From assembly GCA_964444305.1 (NCBI GenBank), contig CAYUGQ010000084.1:1-12284 (forward strand): a DNA stretch of 12,284 nt. Direction: 5' to 3'. Both the position numbers and the translations under genes were made by a program. How positions within the stretch are numbered: position 1 is the stretch's first letter; every line of letters begins with the position of its first letter. This stretch comes from JAKFFN01 sp964444305. GTDB lineage: Bacteria; Sumerlaeota; Sumerlaeia; Sumerlaeales; Sumerlaeaceae. Under the pieces are notes generated by a model that worked only from the letters and a program-made list of their open reading frames with translations, was not told where the DNA came from and made no database searches. Positions 1 through 6,561 of this stretch are shown here, in pieces.

Positions 1-410
1 AGAGAGAGAATAGCAGCGATGTTCGCTGCGGCAAATTTCTCAAGGCGGCCAAGACCGTCATATTGATCTGGAATCATACCAAATGTAATACCAAGGAGGT
101 AAAAGGGCGCGGCAAGGATGGGGGTACCAACGGGGTAGTGGGAAATGAGCCGTCCGTCGACCTCCTTAGTGACGTAGTCAAGTTCGAGGACGGAGAGGAC
201 AGGGCGGATTTCGTTGAGGTCTAGATCGCGGTCACGGATAATAGAGAGAGCAAGGTGGCAGGCGGGGCCGGTGTCGACGAACATGATGCCGCGCCCATTT
301 CCCAGATAAATCAGCAGGGAGAAAACATAGATGAAGAGAAGGGCGAAGGGGAAAGGGAAACGATTCGGACGGAGGTACTTTGTGAGCTGGGGAGTGAAGG
401 GGGCTTTCAT
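1..410 (-). CDS. Polytopic membrane protein, GT39/ArnT-like glycosyltransferase, N-terminal part
   Basis: The frame is open from ATG (408-410) to the left edge, so only about 136 N-terminal residues are visible. A basic, proline-rich start is followed by a hydrophobic helix (about residues 19-39, FPFPFALLFIYVFSLLIYL), then an extracytoplasmic-looking loop with FVDTGPACHLALSI and an acidic RDRDLDL stretch, then HYPVGTPILAAPFYLLG entering the next helix. The 'YPVG-P-LA-P-YL-G' element and the layout of loop 1 resemble large membrane glycosyltransferases of the GT-C fold (PMT/ArnT-like, COG1807), which move sugars from polyprenyl-phosphate donors outside the membrane. An in-frame TGA (414-416) lies two codons upstream of the ATG, so no longer start is possible; no clear Shine-Dalgarno is seen. 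It diverges from the MBOAT gene, so a shared surface-polysaccharide role is possible but not shown. The family call is moderate because most of the protein is missing. Confidence 0.6.
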   Translation of the reverse strand, partial: MKAPFTPQLTKYLRPNRFPFPFALLFIYVFSLLIYLGNGRGIMFVDTGPACHLALSIIRDRDLDLNEIRPVLSVLELDYVTKEVDGRLISHYPVGTPILAAPFYLLGITFGMIPDQYDGLGRLEKFAAANIAAILS

Positions 411-590
411 GGGTCAGGGTGCTACTAACGGCTTGATGCGGTGTCCAGATTTAATGTTGGGCGGGAAGAAAAAGGGCTTTAGCGGCGGTGGGGAACAGGG
501 TAAGTAAGTTTCCTCTGGAATTTGCGCATTTATTGCCCGTAGCACAATCCCGGTTACCCGATTTTTTCCTTTGCGAGGCAACACTGCCAG
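411..590. other. Divergent intergenic region, no defined element
   Basis: This 180 bp gap separates the left membrane protein (-) from the MBOAT gene (+) and must hold both promoters unless either gene is read from further away. I could not find a convincing -35/-10 pair on either strand. An open minus frame runs through it into the MBOAT gene, but its composition (basic and proline-rich) is that of an antisense shadow. Confidence 0.4.
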
Positions 591-2000
591 TTGGTTTTTG
601 ATACGCCCGAGTTTTTCGTATTTTTTGCCGTAGTGCTTGCGCTTTACTATGTGCTGAACCATCGGTGGCAGAATTATCTCCTGGTGGCGTCGAGCTATTT
701 TTTCTATGGGTGGTTTGACTGGCGCTTCTGCGGCTTGCTTGCGCTTTCGACGGTTATTGACTGGTATTGCGGGTTGCACATCCCGGGGCCGAAGGGGCGA
801 CGCTGGCTTTATGTGAGCGTGATCAGTCAGCTTGGCCTGCTGGGTTTCTTTAAGTATTATAACTTTTTCGACGAAAATTTCCGGCGGCTGTTTGAGTCGA
901 TCGGGTTCCATGTGGACTGGTGGACTCTAAATGTGGTGCTGCCGGTGGGCATTTCGTTTTATACGTTTCAGACGCTGAGTTATACCATTGATGTGGCCCG
1001 GGGGCAACTAAAGCCGGTGCGAAGTCTAATGGATTTCGCGGTGTTTGTATCGTTCTGGCCTCACCTGGTGGCTGGCCCAATTTTACGGGCGAGTTACATG
1101 TTGCCGCAGATTTTGCGAAAGCGCCGCGTGAGCACCCGCCTGATCCAGGAGGGGACTTATTTTATTATCGTCGGGCTGGTGAAAAAGGTGGCTGTGGCAG
1201 ACGTGATTGCGAACTGGATCGAGGAGCCGATCCAGAATCCGTCGGACTATTCGAGCTGGACGTTGCTGCTGGTGGCGTATATGTTTGCCATCAGGATTTA
1301 CTGCGACTTTTCGGGCTATACGGATATTGCGCGAGGGGTCTCCCTGTTTATGGGTTTCCGGCTGCAGGAAAACTTTTTGTGGCCGTATTTCTCAGTGGGG
1401 ATTGCCGACTTCTGGCGGCGGTGGCATATCTCCCTCTCGACGTGGTTGCGAGATTACCTATACTTTCCGCTGGGGGGGAGCCGTGTGGCCACGTGGAAGA
1501 TTTATCGAAACCTGATTATTACGTTCACGCTGTGCGGTCTATGGCATAAGGCTACGTGGAATTTTGTGTTCTGGGGCTTTATTAACGGCGTGTTCCTGTG
1601 CGTTGGCAGGGCGATAGGACCGTGGTTTCGGGCGATGATCGCGTGGTTAAAAGGGACGCGATTTTTTGTGCCGGCAATGATTGTGCTGGGACTGATGACA
1701 TTTCACATGCTGATCCTGACTCAGATCGTGGCGATTTTGCCGGGGCGACATGATACGCTGGATTTTTATCAGACGCTGCTGCAGTTTTCTTTTACGTCAG
1801 ATCCGGAGCGGGAGCGCCTGGTGTTTTACGCGATGTTTGTGATGCTGTTTATTGATGTGCCTGAGTATATCCATCAGCGGCATACCTGGCTTGTGGACCG
1901 GTCAGCGCTACTGCGCGGTGTGATTTATGCGGGCTTTATTACCCTGCTGATTTTGACGTGGACGAAGGATTACCAGCCATTCTTTTACTTCCAGTTCTAA
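591..2000 (+). CDS. MBOAT family membrane O-acyltransferase (AlgI/PatA-like)
   Basis: This 469-residue polytopic protein matches the AlgI/PatA branch of membrane-bound O-acyltransferases, which pass acetyl groups across the membrane to acetylate exported polysaccharide or peptidoglycan. Visible family landmarks are the N-terminus DTPEFFVFF, FWPHLVAGPILR (155-166), DFSGYTDIARG (239-249), FWRRWHISLSTWLRDYLYFP (274-293) and GLWHKATWNFVFWG (316-329). The second conserved histidine, H319, is the residue taken as catalytic in the family; H279 is the other conserved one. The length is normal for AlgI. The start is TTG: an in-frame TAG (540-542) lies upstream with no other start between, and the protein then begins as family members do; GAGG at 575-578 is a usable but rather distant Shine-Dalgarno. 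The SGNH-like gene follows after 18 bp, as expected for a two-component acetylation unit. The target polymer cannot be told from the sequence. Confidence 0.93.
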   Translation: MVFDTPEFFVFFAVVLALYYVLNHRWQNYLLVASSYFFYGWFDWRFCGLLALSTVIDWYCGLHIPGPKGRRWLYVSVISQLGLLGFFKYYNFFDENFRRLFESIGFHVDWWTLNVVLPVGISFYTFQTLSYTIDVARGQLKPVRSLMDFAVFVSFWPHLVAGPILRASYMLPQILRKRRVSTRLIQEGTYFIIVGLVKKVAVADVIANWIEEPIQNPSDYSSWTLLLVAYMFAIRIYCDFSGYTDIARGVSLFMGFRLQENFLWPYFSVGIADFWRRWHISLSTWLRDYLYFPLGGSRVATWKIYRNLIITFTLCGLWHKATWNFVFWGFINGVFLCVGRAIGPWFRAMIAWLKGTRFFVPAMIVLGLMTFHMLILTQIVAILPGRHDTLDFYQTLLQFSFTSDPERERLVFYAMFVMLFIDVPEYIHQRHTWLVDRSALLRGVIYAGFITLLILTWTKDYQPFFYFQF

Positions 2001-2018
2001 GGATTTTGACCCCGGGAC

Positions 2019-3599
2019 GTGTTTAGCTTTAAGACATTATATGTGCGCTTCAGAAGCCTTTTGCCTGCGCTGCTGGTGACGCTGGGTGTGTTGCTGCTGG
2101 TGGAGATTGCATTCCGGGCCAACAACTGGTTTTATGACTATGACGGCTGGGAATCGCCTGCGCTGCAGAAGAAGATGGTTGAGGCGGAGAAGCTGTTTGA
2201 GGAGCGGGGCGGGATTGACATGGTGACGTTGAGCACGTCGATTGGGCGGGTTTGGGACGTGAATCAGTGGGAGGAAGCGACTGGCGGGGCGATTACTGCT
2301 TATAATTTTGGTTACCCGGATCAGCGGCCGGAACGGCAGAATTTTTTATTTCAGAACTATATCCATCCGCGGTTTAAGCCGGGCTATGTGATCTATGGTG
2401 TCGGGGCAGGGGACTGTAATTCCAATAAATCTGGGATGCACCCGGAGCGTCCGAAGTCGGGGGCGTTCTGGAGTTACCGGAATGTTACGGCGCTGGATGC
2501 CAGTTCGGTTTTTGAGAAAGCGGAAGTTTTCTTTGAGAATCGGAGCAAGCTGTACCAGAGTCGAAGGCGCGCGCGGTTTCAATTGCAGTATGGGGAATTG
2601 CTGATGTTGCCGCGGCAGCCTACGATATCTAATGGGGTGCTGGCTCCGACGGTGCGGCGGCAGGCCTTTGGACCCATGGAGCTTTCTTGGGCGCTGACCC
2701 CGGAGGGGTTGCCGTATAATGATTTTCATGATTACTGGATTCCGGATGACGGCGAAATCGGAGAGCTGTTGAAGCTTCACAAGTTTTGTGAGAAGCATGA
2801 TGTGAAACTGGTGATTGTGGAGTTTCCGACGTCGCCTTATTCTTATACAAACTTTGATGATCCGGAGCATGATTACTGGAGGTTTTTGAATGCGCTGGAT
2901 TACCTGGAGAGCAAGGGGGCGAAGGTTTTGCGGATGGGACAAGAGCTGAATCTTGATAATACGTTTTATGAGGATCAGGCGCACATGAACCGCTGGGGGG
3001 GGCAGGTGGTGACGGATTATATTTACCAGAAGGTGATTCGGGAATGGTTCCCGGAGGAGGCGCTGGCGGCGGAACTGCCTGTGCCCGTGGAGATCGCCCT
3101 GGCTGATGCGGTTTCGACGGAGTCGACTACGGCTTCGACGATGCCGACGGGTGCGGGGGAGGAGACGCTGTTGGGGACGGCGGCGGAAATTCGGCGTGCT
3201 GTGCCGGCTACGGAGGAGGCTCAGTATGCGGCCGATAGGCAGGTTTTCGTTTCGCAGCCGGTAGATATTGAGCTAACGGGGACGCTGGCGGCGGGGAGCT
3301 ATGCTGTTGAGGTGTATGGCGGGGATGGGAGCACGACGACGCCGGAGCGGACGGGGGAAGCGGTAATTCATTTAGTGGCGGTGGATGATGCGGGAGAAGA
3401 GATTCGGGTGTTGCCGCTGGAGTGGATTAATACGCGGGTGGGGATTTCGTATACGATGGTTCATTTTACGATGGATCGGCCGGGTCGGCTTTTGTTGAGA
3501 GTGGCGGAGATCGGTCCACGGCCGGTGATTCTGGATTCGGTTTTTATCCGGCGGCGGCTGTCGGACGTTGGTCCGGATGGGGTTGTCAGCCTGGATTAG
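2019..3599 (+). CDS. Membrane-anchored SGNH-like acetyltransferase partner with C-terminal beta domain
   Basis: This 526-residue protein has one N-terminal signal anchor (about 13-32) and then an extracytoplasmic region. The first domain (about 65-345) reads as a divergent SGNH/GDSL fold of the AlgJ/AlgX/PatB type: a strand and nucleophile-elbow-like TLSTSIGRVWD (70-80), YNFGYPDQ (95-102), GVGAGD (127-132) in the place of the GxND block, and EDQAHMNRWG (318-327), whose D319 and H322 fit the Asp-x-x-His pair. S72 or S74 would be the nucleophile. An Ala/Thr/Glu-rich linker (about 350-400) leads to a beta-rich tail (about 405-512) resembling a carbohydrate-binding or beta-sandwich module, which I cannot assign. 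The start is GTG, with TAAGGA at the end of the MBOAT gene as likely ribosome site. Known biology: MBOAT exporters pair with such proteins to O-acetylate polysaccharide. Function is inferred from context and the D-x-x-H block. Confidence 0.75.
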   Translation: MFSFKTLYVRFRSLLPALLVTLGVLLLVEIAFRANNWFYDYDGWESPALQKKMVEAEKLFEERGGIDMVTLSTSIGRVWDVNQWEEATGGAITAYNFGYPDQRPERQNFLFQNYIHPRFKPGYVIYGVGAGDCNSNKSGMHPERPKSGAFWSYRNVTALDASSVFEKAEVFFENRSKLYQSRRRARFQLQYGELLMLPRQPTISNGVLAPTVRRQAFGPMELSWALTPEGLPYNDFHDYWIPDDGEIGELLKLHKFCEKHDVKLVIVEFPTSPYSYTNFDDPEHDYWRFLNALDYLESKGAKVLRMGQELNLDNTFYEDQAHMNRWGGQVVTDYIYQKVIREWFPEEALAAELPVPVEIALADAVSTESTTASTMPTGAGEETLLGTAAEIRRAVPATEEAQYAADRQVFVSQPVDIELTGTLAAGSYAVEVYGGDGSTTTPERTGEAVIHLVAVDDAGEEIRVLPLEWINTRVGISYTMVHFTMDRPGRLLLRVAEIGPRPVILDSVFIRRRLSDVGPDGVVSLD

Positions 3600-3673
3600 T
3601 TTTAACCGGGGATGACAGGGATGATGCGATTTTTTTGCTGACAGGGCGGGGCTGTTTTCGTAGGGCTATATCC

Positions 3674-4141
3674 ATGTCGGGTGAAAAACGGCCATATAGC
3701 GTAGAGCTGGTTGCGTGGGATTCGCCGTATCGCGATGATATGGTGGCGTTGCGCAAGCTGGTGTTTGTGGAGGAGCAGGGGGTGCCTTTGGAACTGGAGC
3801 TGGATGACATTGATCCGGTTGCGGTTCATGCGGTGGCGCGGGACCATGAGGGTAAGCTGGTGGGGACGGGGCGGCTTTTTCCGGATACGAAAGATCCGGG
3901 CAGGGCGCGGATTGGACGGATGGCGGTGGCGGTGGAACATAGGGGATATGGCTGTGGCTATGTGGTGCTGGCGGCTTTGCTGGATCGTGCCCGGAAGGAA
4001 AACTACGGGCAGGTGGTGTTGAGCGCGCAGACTCATGCGGCACCGTTTTATGCGCGGGCGGGATTTGAGCCGCTGGGAGAGACTTACCTGGATTGTGAAA
4101 TTCCGCATCAGGATATGGTTTTGTCGCTGCCGAAGGCCTGA
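3674..4141 (+). CDS. GNAT family N-acetyltransferase, YjcF-like
   Basis: This 155-residue cytoplasmic enzyme has a complete GNAT core. RKLVFVEEQGVPLELELDD (27-45) with H52 is the hallmark of the YjcF/ElaA-type group, VGTGRLF (63-69) is strand 3, IGRMAVAVEHRGYGCG (80-95) carries the acetyl-CoA pyrophosphate-binding R/Q-x-x-G-x-G loop (R90-G95), and SAQTHAAPFYARAGFEPLG (117-135) is motif B. The substrate is unknown for this group. The frame stays open upstream to a TTG at 3635, but the ATG at 3674 gives the usual N-terminus and has AGGG about 8 bases ahead. It stands 74 bp after the SGNH gene and 57 bp before the ABC gene, so co-transcription is possible; a link to polysaccharide acetylation is not supported, since this is a soluble small-molecule-type enzyme. 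Confidence 0.88.
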   Translation: MSGEKRPYSVELVAWDSPYRDDMVALRKLVFVEEQGVPLELELDDIDPVAVHAVARDHEGKLVGTGRLFPDTKDPGRARIGRMAVAVEHRGYGCGYVVLAALLDRARKENYGQVVLSAQTHAAPFYARAGFEPLGETYLDCEIPHQDMVLSLPKA

Positions 4142-4186
4142 GGGGCTGCCGGAATGCTGGCGGTGGGCTGATGTAAGTGGAAGGGT

Positions 4187-4192
4187 GAGGGG
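4187..4192 (+). promoter_or_regulatory. Ribosome binding site of the ABC ATPase gene
   Basis: GAGGGG stands 6 bases ahead of the ATG at 4199 and supports that start, so the cysteine-rich N-terminal extension is likely translated. Confidence 0.6.
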
Positions 4193-4198
4193 ATTGTT

Positions 4199-5002
4199 AT
4201 GCTAAAATGTCAGTGTGAAACTCAGGAAGATTGCACGTGCAGCAAGGGCGTTGTGTGCCTGAAGCAGGTTTCGTTTCATCGAGGGCAGCGACTGATCCTG
4301 GATAATATTACATTCTGCATCGACCAGGGGATTTTTCTGGGGGTCATCGGTCCGAATGGTGGTGGGAAGACTACGCTGTTGAAGCTGATTCTTGGTTTGC
4401 TGCCGCTGCAGGAGGGCAGGGTTGAGATCTTTGGGCATGATCTGTCGAAGACGCGGGAATGTCGGCGGATGATTGGATATGTGGCGCAGCGGAGTGATGT
4501 GGATCAGAACTTTCCGGCTACGGCGCTGGATGTGGTTTTGATGGGGGCGGTGGCAAAGACGGGTTTGTTTCGCCGGCTTTCTGCGGAGACGCGGAAGCGG
4601 GCTTATGAACTGTTGGAGATGACCGGGATTGCGGACTTGGCGGACCGGCCTATCGGACGGATGTCTGGCGGGCAGCAGCAGCGGGTGTATATAGCGCGGG
4701 CGCTGATTAATGAGCCGCGACTGCTCATCCTGGATGAACCGACGGTGGGCTTGGACTCTACGAGTCAAAAGCAATTTTTGCATTTGATACAGGATTTGAA
4801 GAACCAGTTTCAGCTTACGGTGATCATGGTGAGTCATGATGTGGGGCAGCTTTCTCATTATGCGGACCAGATTGCGTGTTTGAACCGGCGTCTGCATTTC
4901 CATGACCGAAGCGCGCTGTTGACGGATCAGATTATCAGTCATGTATACTCGTGTGAGATGGATGCGTATAAGGACCGTGTGCGGGAGATTTCGTCGGTTT
5001 AG
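4199..5002 (+). CDS. ABC transporter ATPase, Zn/Mn (ZnuC/MntB) type
   Basis: This 267-residue cytoplasmic ATPase has all nucleotide-binding motifs: Walker A GPNGGGKTT (51-59), Q-loop YVAQR (Q97), signature MSGGQQQR (155-162), Walker B LLILDE (175-180) with E180, D-loop GLDS and switch histidine H213. The GGGKTT form of Walker A and the MSGGQQQR-VYIARAL run match the metal-ion group COG1121 (ZnuC, MntB, SitB). Unusually, the N-terminus has CxC-x5-CxC (C4, C6, C12, C14) and C20 before the first beta strand, an arrangement that could bind metal. No permease or substrate-binding protein gene follows: transcription ends at a terminator 10 bp after the stop, so partners must be encoded elsewhere or the gene acts alone. 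Substrate is inferred from family only; iron, heme or corrinoid importers usually use a different ATPase group (FecE/BtuD). Confidence 0.88.
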   Translation: MLKCQCETQEDCTCSKGVVCLKQVSFHRGQRLILDNITFCIDQGIFLGVIGPNGGGKTTLLKLILGLLPLQEGRVEIFGHDLSKTRECRRMIGYVAQRSDVDQNFPATALDVVLMGAVAKTGLFRRLSAETRKRAYELLEMTGIADLADRPIGRMSGGQQQRVYIARALINEPRLLILDEPTVGLDSTSQKQFLHLIQDLKNQFQLTVIMVSHDVGQLSHYADQIACLNRRLHFHDRSALLTDQIISHVYSCEMDAYKDRVREISSV

Positions 5003-5011
5003 GATAAAGAA

Positions 5012-5042
5012 AAAGCGCAGCCCCGGTGGGAAGCTGCGCTTT
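5012..5042. terminator. Bidirectional Rho-independent terminator
   Basis: A perfect 10 bp stem (5012-5021 with 5033-5042, AAAGCGCAGC/GCTGCGCTTT) has an 11 base loop. On + it is followed by TTGGTTTTCTT, and on - by a T-rich run (complement of GAAAAA). It sits between the convergent ABC ATPase gene and the beta-propeller gene and can serve both. Confidence 0.85.
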
Positions 5043-5066
5043 GGTTTTCTTGATAACAGGACAGGG

Positions 5067-6179
5067 TTATTCCAGCCAGTGCCAGCCTTTTGCGGAGGCG
5101 GGAGGAGCCGATGCGGGGGTGATGGCCAGGAGATTTGGCGCGGCGGGATAGCCGGCGAATCCGCTGATGTAAACTGTGGGCGCGGGACCGTGGCCGTCGG
5201 AGCCGAAGTCGCCGTCGGTGTTATCGAGAAGAACGCGGGAGAGATAGACACCATTAGTGACAGCGAGAATGCCGTCGGCGGTGGTTGCGCCGGCGGTCAG
5301 GTCGTCTGGCAGTTGAAACCATCGGATGTCACCGCTGTTTTCTGCGGTAATCATGATGCCATCGCGGCTGACGGCGAGATCGGAAATGCTGTTAGTGAGA
5401 GTGTCTGCGCTGACGATCTCGTGAGCCTCAGTGGCATCGATTCGGTTGTCGTTGTTGGAGTTAAGCAGAGCGAGAACCTGGCCGACGGGGAAGTTTGATA
5501 CGCCGCAGATGACATGGCCGTGGGGTGAGAATGCTATGCCGCCGTTGTAGGTGAAGCCGTGATACCAGGCGTCGTCGGGGGGGAAGTAGGCCGGGGCGGT
5601 TTCGGGATTTTGAATGATGAGAATTTCTGCGGCTCCGGGGCCGTCGGCAGTCTGGACGAGAAGGGAGCCGGCGGGTATGCCTGCGTCATTACCCGGGGGG
5701 GCTACGATCATGTGAGCGCCGGTGAATGCGAAGTCTACGCCGATGGGGGCGATGAGTTCGGTGATTTCATGGTCGTCAAAGTATGCATTATCGCCGGTGA
5801 GGTCGCGGAGGCGGAGAATGGTGTTTGAGGTCATGTTCTCGGTGAGGGCGATGTCGCCGTTATTGAGGATGGCGATTCCGTCGATGTTGCCGATAACGGG
5901 GGAGAGGGGGCGGGTGGTGCCGGTGTCGAGGTTGAATTCGAGCAGGATCTGTTCGCCGTAGTTGCCGGCTGATAGGATCATCAAGTCGGGGTTAGTGGGA
6001 TGGAAGGCCATGGCGCCGCCGACGGGAATTCCGATGTCGATGGAGCGGGCGGTGTAACCGGGGGCGAGGTCGAGGGCCTCGAGGGGCTGGGGCTGAGCGA
6101 TACCGGTGGTGATGATCGTGCCCAGGGCAAGGGCGTATGCGGCGCGGCAGAGAATGCCGCGGTTGATTCTGAGGTTCAT
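5067..6179 (-). CDS. Secreted beta-propeller-like protein under a cobalamin riboswitch
   Basis: This 370-residue protein has an export signal: basic MNLRINRGILCR, hydrophobic AAYALALGTIITTGIA, likely cleavage near A28/Q29; there is no lipobox at a usual place. The mature part holds repeated 'hydrophobic-x-x-(N/P/R)-x-G-x-hydrophobic' strand pairs typical of propeller blades: AFHPTNPDLMILSAG (58-72), DGIAILNNGDIALTEN (100-115), GGIAFSPHGHVICGVS (213-228), SDLAVSRDGIMITAEN (266-281). SNNDNRIDATE (241-251) looks like a calcium-binding loop of EF-hand or dockerin type. I do not recognise a named family. The ATG at 6177-6179 has AAGGATC ahead; the frame continues upstream but through a riboswitch aptamer, so longer starts are wrong. 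The riboswitch implies repression by B12, and hence a role in capture or handling of corrinoids, as for the BtuG propeller of Bacteroides; this is inference. The C-terminus PASAKGWHWLE resembles that of the protein at 7279-8118. Confidence 0.8.
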   Translation of the reverse strand: MNLRINRGILCRAAYALALGTIITTGIAQPQPLEALDLAPGYTARSIDIGIPVGGAMAFHPTNPDLMILSAGNYGEQILLEFNLDTGTTRPLSPVIGNIDGIAILNNGDIALTENMTSNTILRLRDLTGDNAYFDDHEITELIAPIGVDFAFTGAHMIVAPPGNDAGIPAGSLLVQTADGPGAAEILIIQNPETAPAYFPPDDAWYHGFTYNGGIAFSPHGHVICGVSNFPVGQVLALLNSNNDNRIDATEAHEIVSADTLTNSISDLAVSRDGIMITAENSGDIRWFQLPDDLTAGATTADGILAVTNGVYLSRVLLDNTDGDFGSDGHGPAPTVYISGFAGYPAAPNLLAITPASAPPASAKGWHWLE

Positions 6180-6184
6180 TTTAT

Positions 6185-6210
6185 GATCCTTTTGGCCTGA
6201 AACCGAGGCC
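6185..6210 (-). promoter_or_regulatory. Hairpin beside the Shine-Dalgarno, candidate expression platform
   Basis: In the minus RNA, GGCCU (6210-6206) pairs with AGGCC (6198-6194) around a 7 base loop, and the Shine-Dalgarno AAGGATC (6191-6185) begins 2 bases later. A helix abutting the ribosome site, downstream of the cobalamin aptamer, would suit translational control. No terminator with a U-run is seen between aptamer and ATG, which also favours translation over transcription as the regulated step. The stem is short, so this is a suggestion. Confidence 0.35.
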
Positions 6211-6283
6211 GGAATATTTGGTTGGTTGTTCTCCCGATGGGGATATGGCTCCTTCGGCGTCGGGGGAGTGCGCCTGTTTTTAG

Positions 6284-6466
6284 TGAGAGCCCGGTCTTCT
6301 GACTTGCGGATCGTCCTATGTTTTCCGCCTTCCCGGCCTTTTGGGGGCCAGTGGCTGTTGCTTTGGAAAACGTCGTCCCCGCTTACAGCGGCGGTCCCGT
6401 GCCGGTTTTGCACCGGCTTCCCGTAGACTCTTGGGTGTGATTTGCAGGCTTATTGGCGGCCTGTAA
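6284..6466 (-). ncRNA. Cobalamin (adenosylcobalamin-type) riboswitch aptamer
   Basis: The minus strand carries the conserved cobalamin riboswitch core in order. GGGAAGCCGGTGCAAAACC (6422-6404) is the conserved stem-loop, GCCGCTGTAAGCGG (6392-6379) follows in place of the usual CCGCxxCTGTxAGCGG, then the GCCACTGG element (6355-6348), GGGAAGGCGG, and the B12 box AGTCAGAAGACCGG (6304-6291). These elements bind cobalamin and, when occupied, usually shut off expression. The 5' boundary is uncertain: the usual upstream strand of the outer helix is not obvious, though a small CAGGC/GCCTG hairpin lies near 6440-6463. The next gene, 105 bases downstream on the same strand, is the secreted propeller. 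A terminator (6503-6539) just upstream isolates the leader from the heme oxygenase gene. Confidence 0.93.
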
Positions 6467-6502
6467 AGAGGGAAGTGTGGTTTGATTATTATTGTGGGGT
6501 AC

Positions 6503-6539
6503 AAAAAAAACCGGACGACCCGAGAGGGGTTGTCCGGTT
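6503..6539 (-). terminator. Rho-independent terminator of the heme oxygenase gene
   Basis: Read on the minus strand, a 13 bp stem with one A/C mismatch (6539-6527 with 6521-6509) closes a 5 base loop and is followed by a run of U (complement of the A tract 6503-6510). It lies 22 bp past the heme oxygenase stop and ahead of the riboswitch leader, so the riboswitch gene should have its own promoter. Confidence 0.88.
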
Positions 6540-6561
6540 AAAAATGGTTATGGTTAAGTGA

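Noticed and set aside
414..911. Minus-strand open frame of 165 codons over the start of the MBOAT gene
   Set aside because: Basic and proline-rich shadow of the strongly supported MBOAT gene, produced by the G-rich + strand; no ribosome site.
3635..3673. TTG start giving the GNAT protein 13 extra residues
   Set aside because: The extra residues are unlike the family N-terminus, and the ATG at 3674 has an AGGG at suitable distance.
3600..3673. ACAG/CTGT inverted repeat with T-runs after the SGNH gene, considered as terminator
   Set aside because: The stem is only 4 bp and the T-runs are not placed right after it.
4202..5254. Long minus-strand open frame across the ABC ATPase gene
   Set aside because: Antisense shadow of an ATPase with every motif intact; it also crosses the terminator at 5012-5042.
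6180..6413. Open frame upstream of the propeller gene that would extend the protein by 78 residues
   Set aside because: It runs through the cobalamin aptamer, buries the signal peptide inside the protein and bypasses the good AAGGATC ribosome site.
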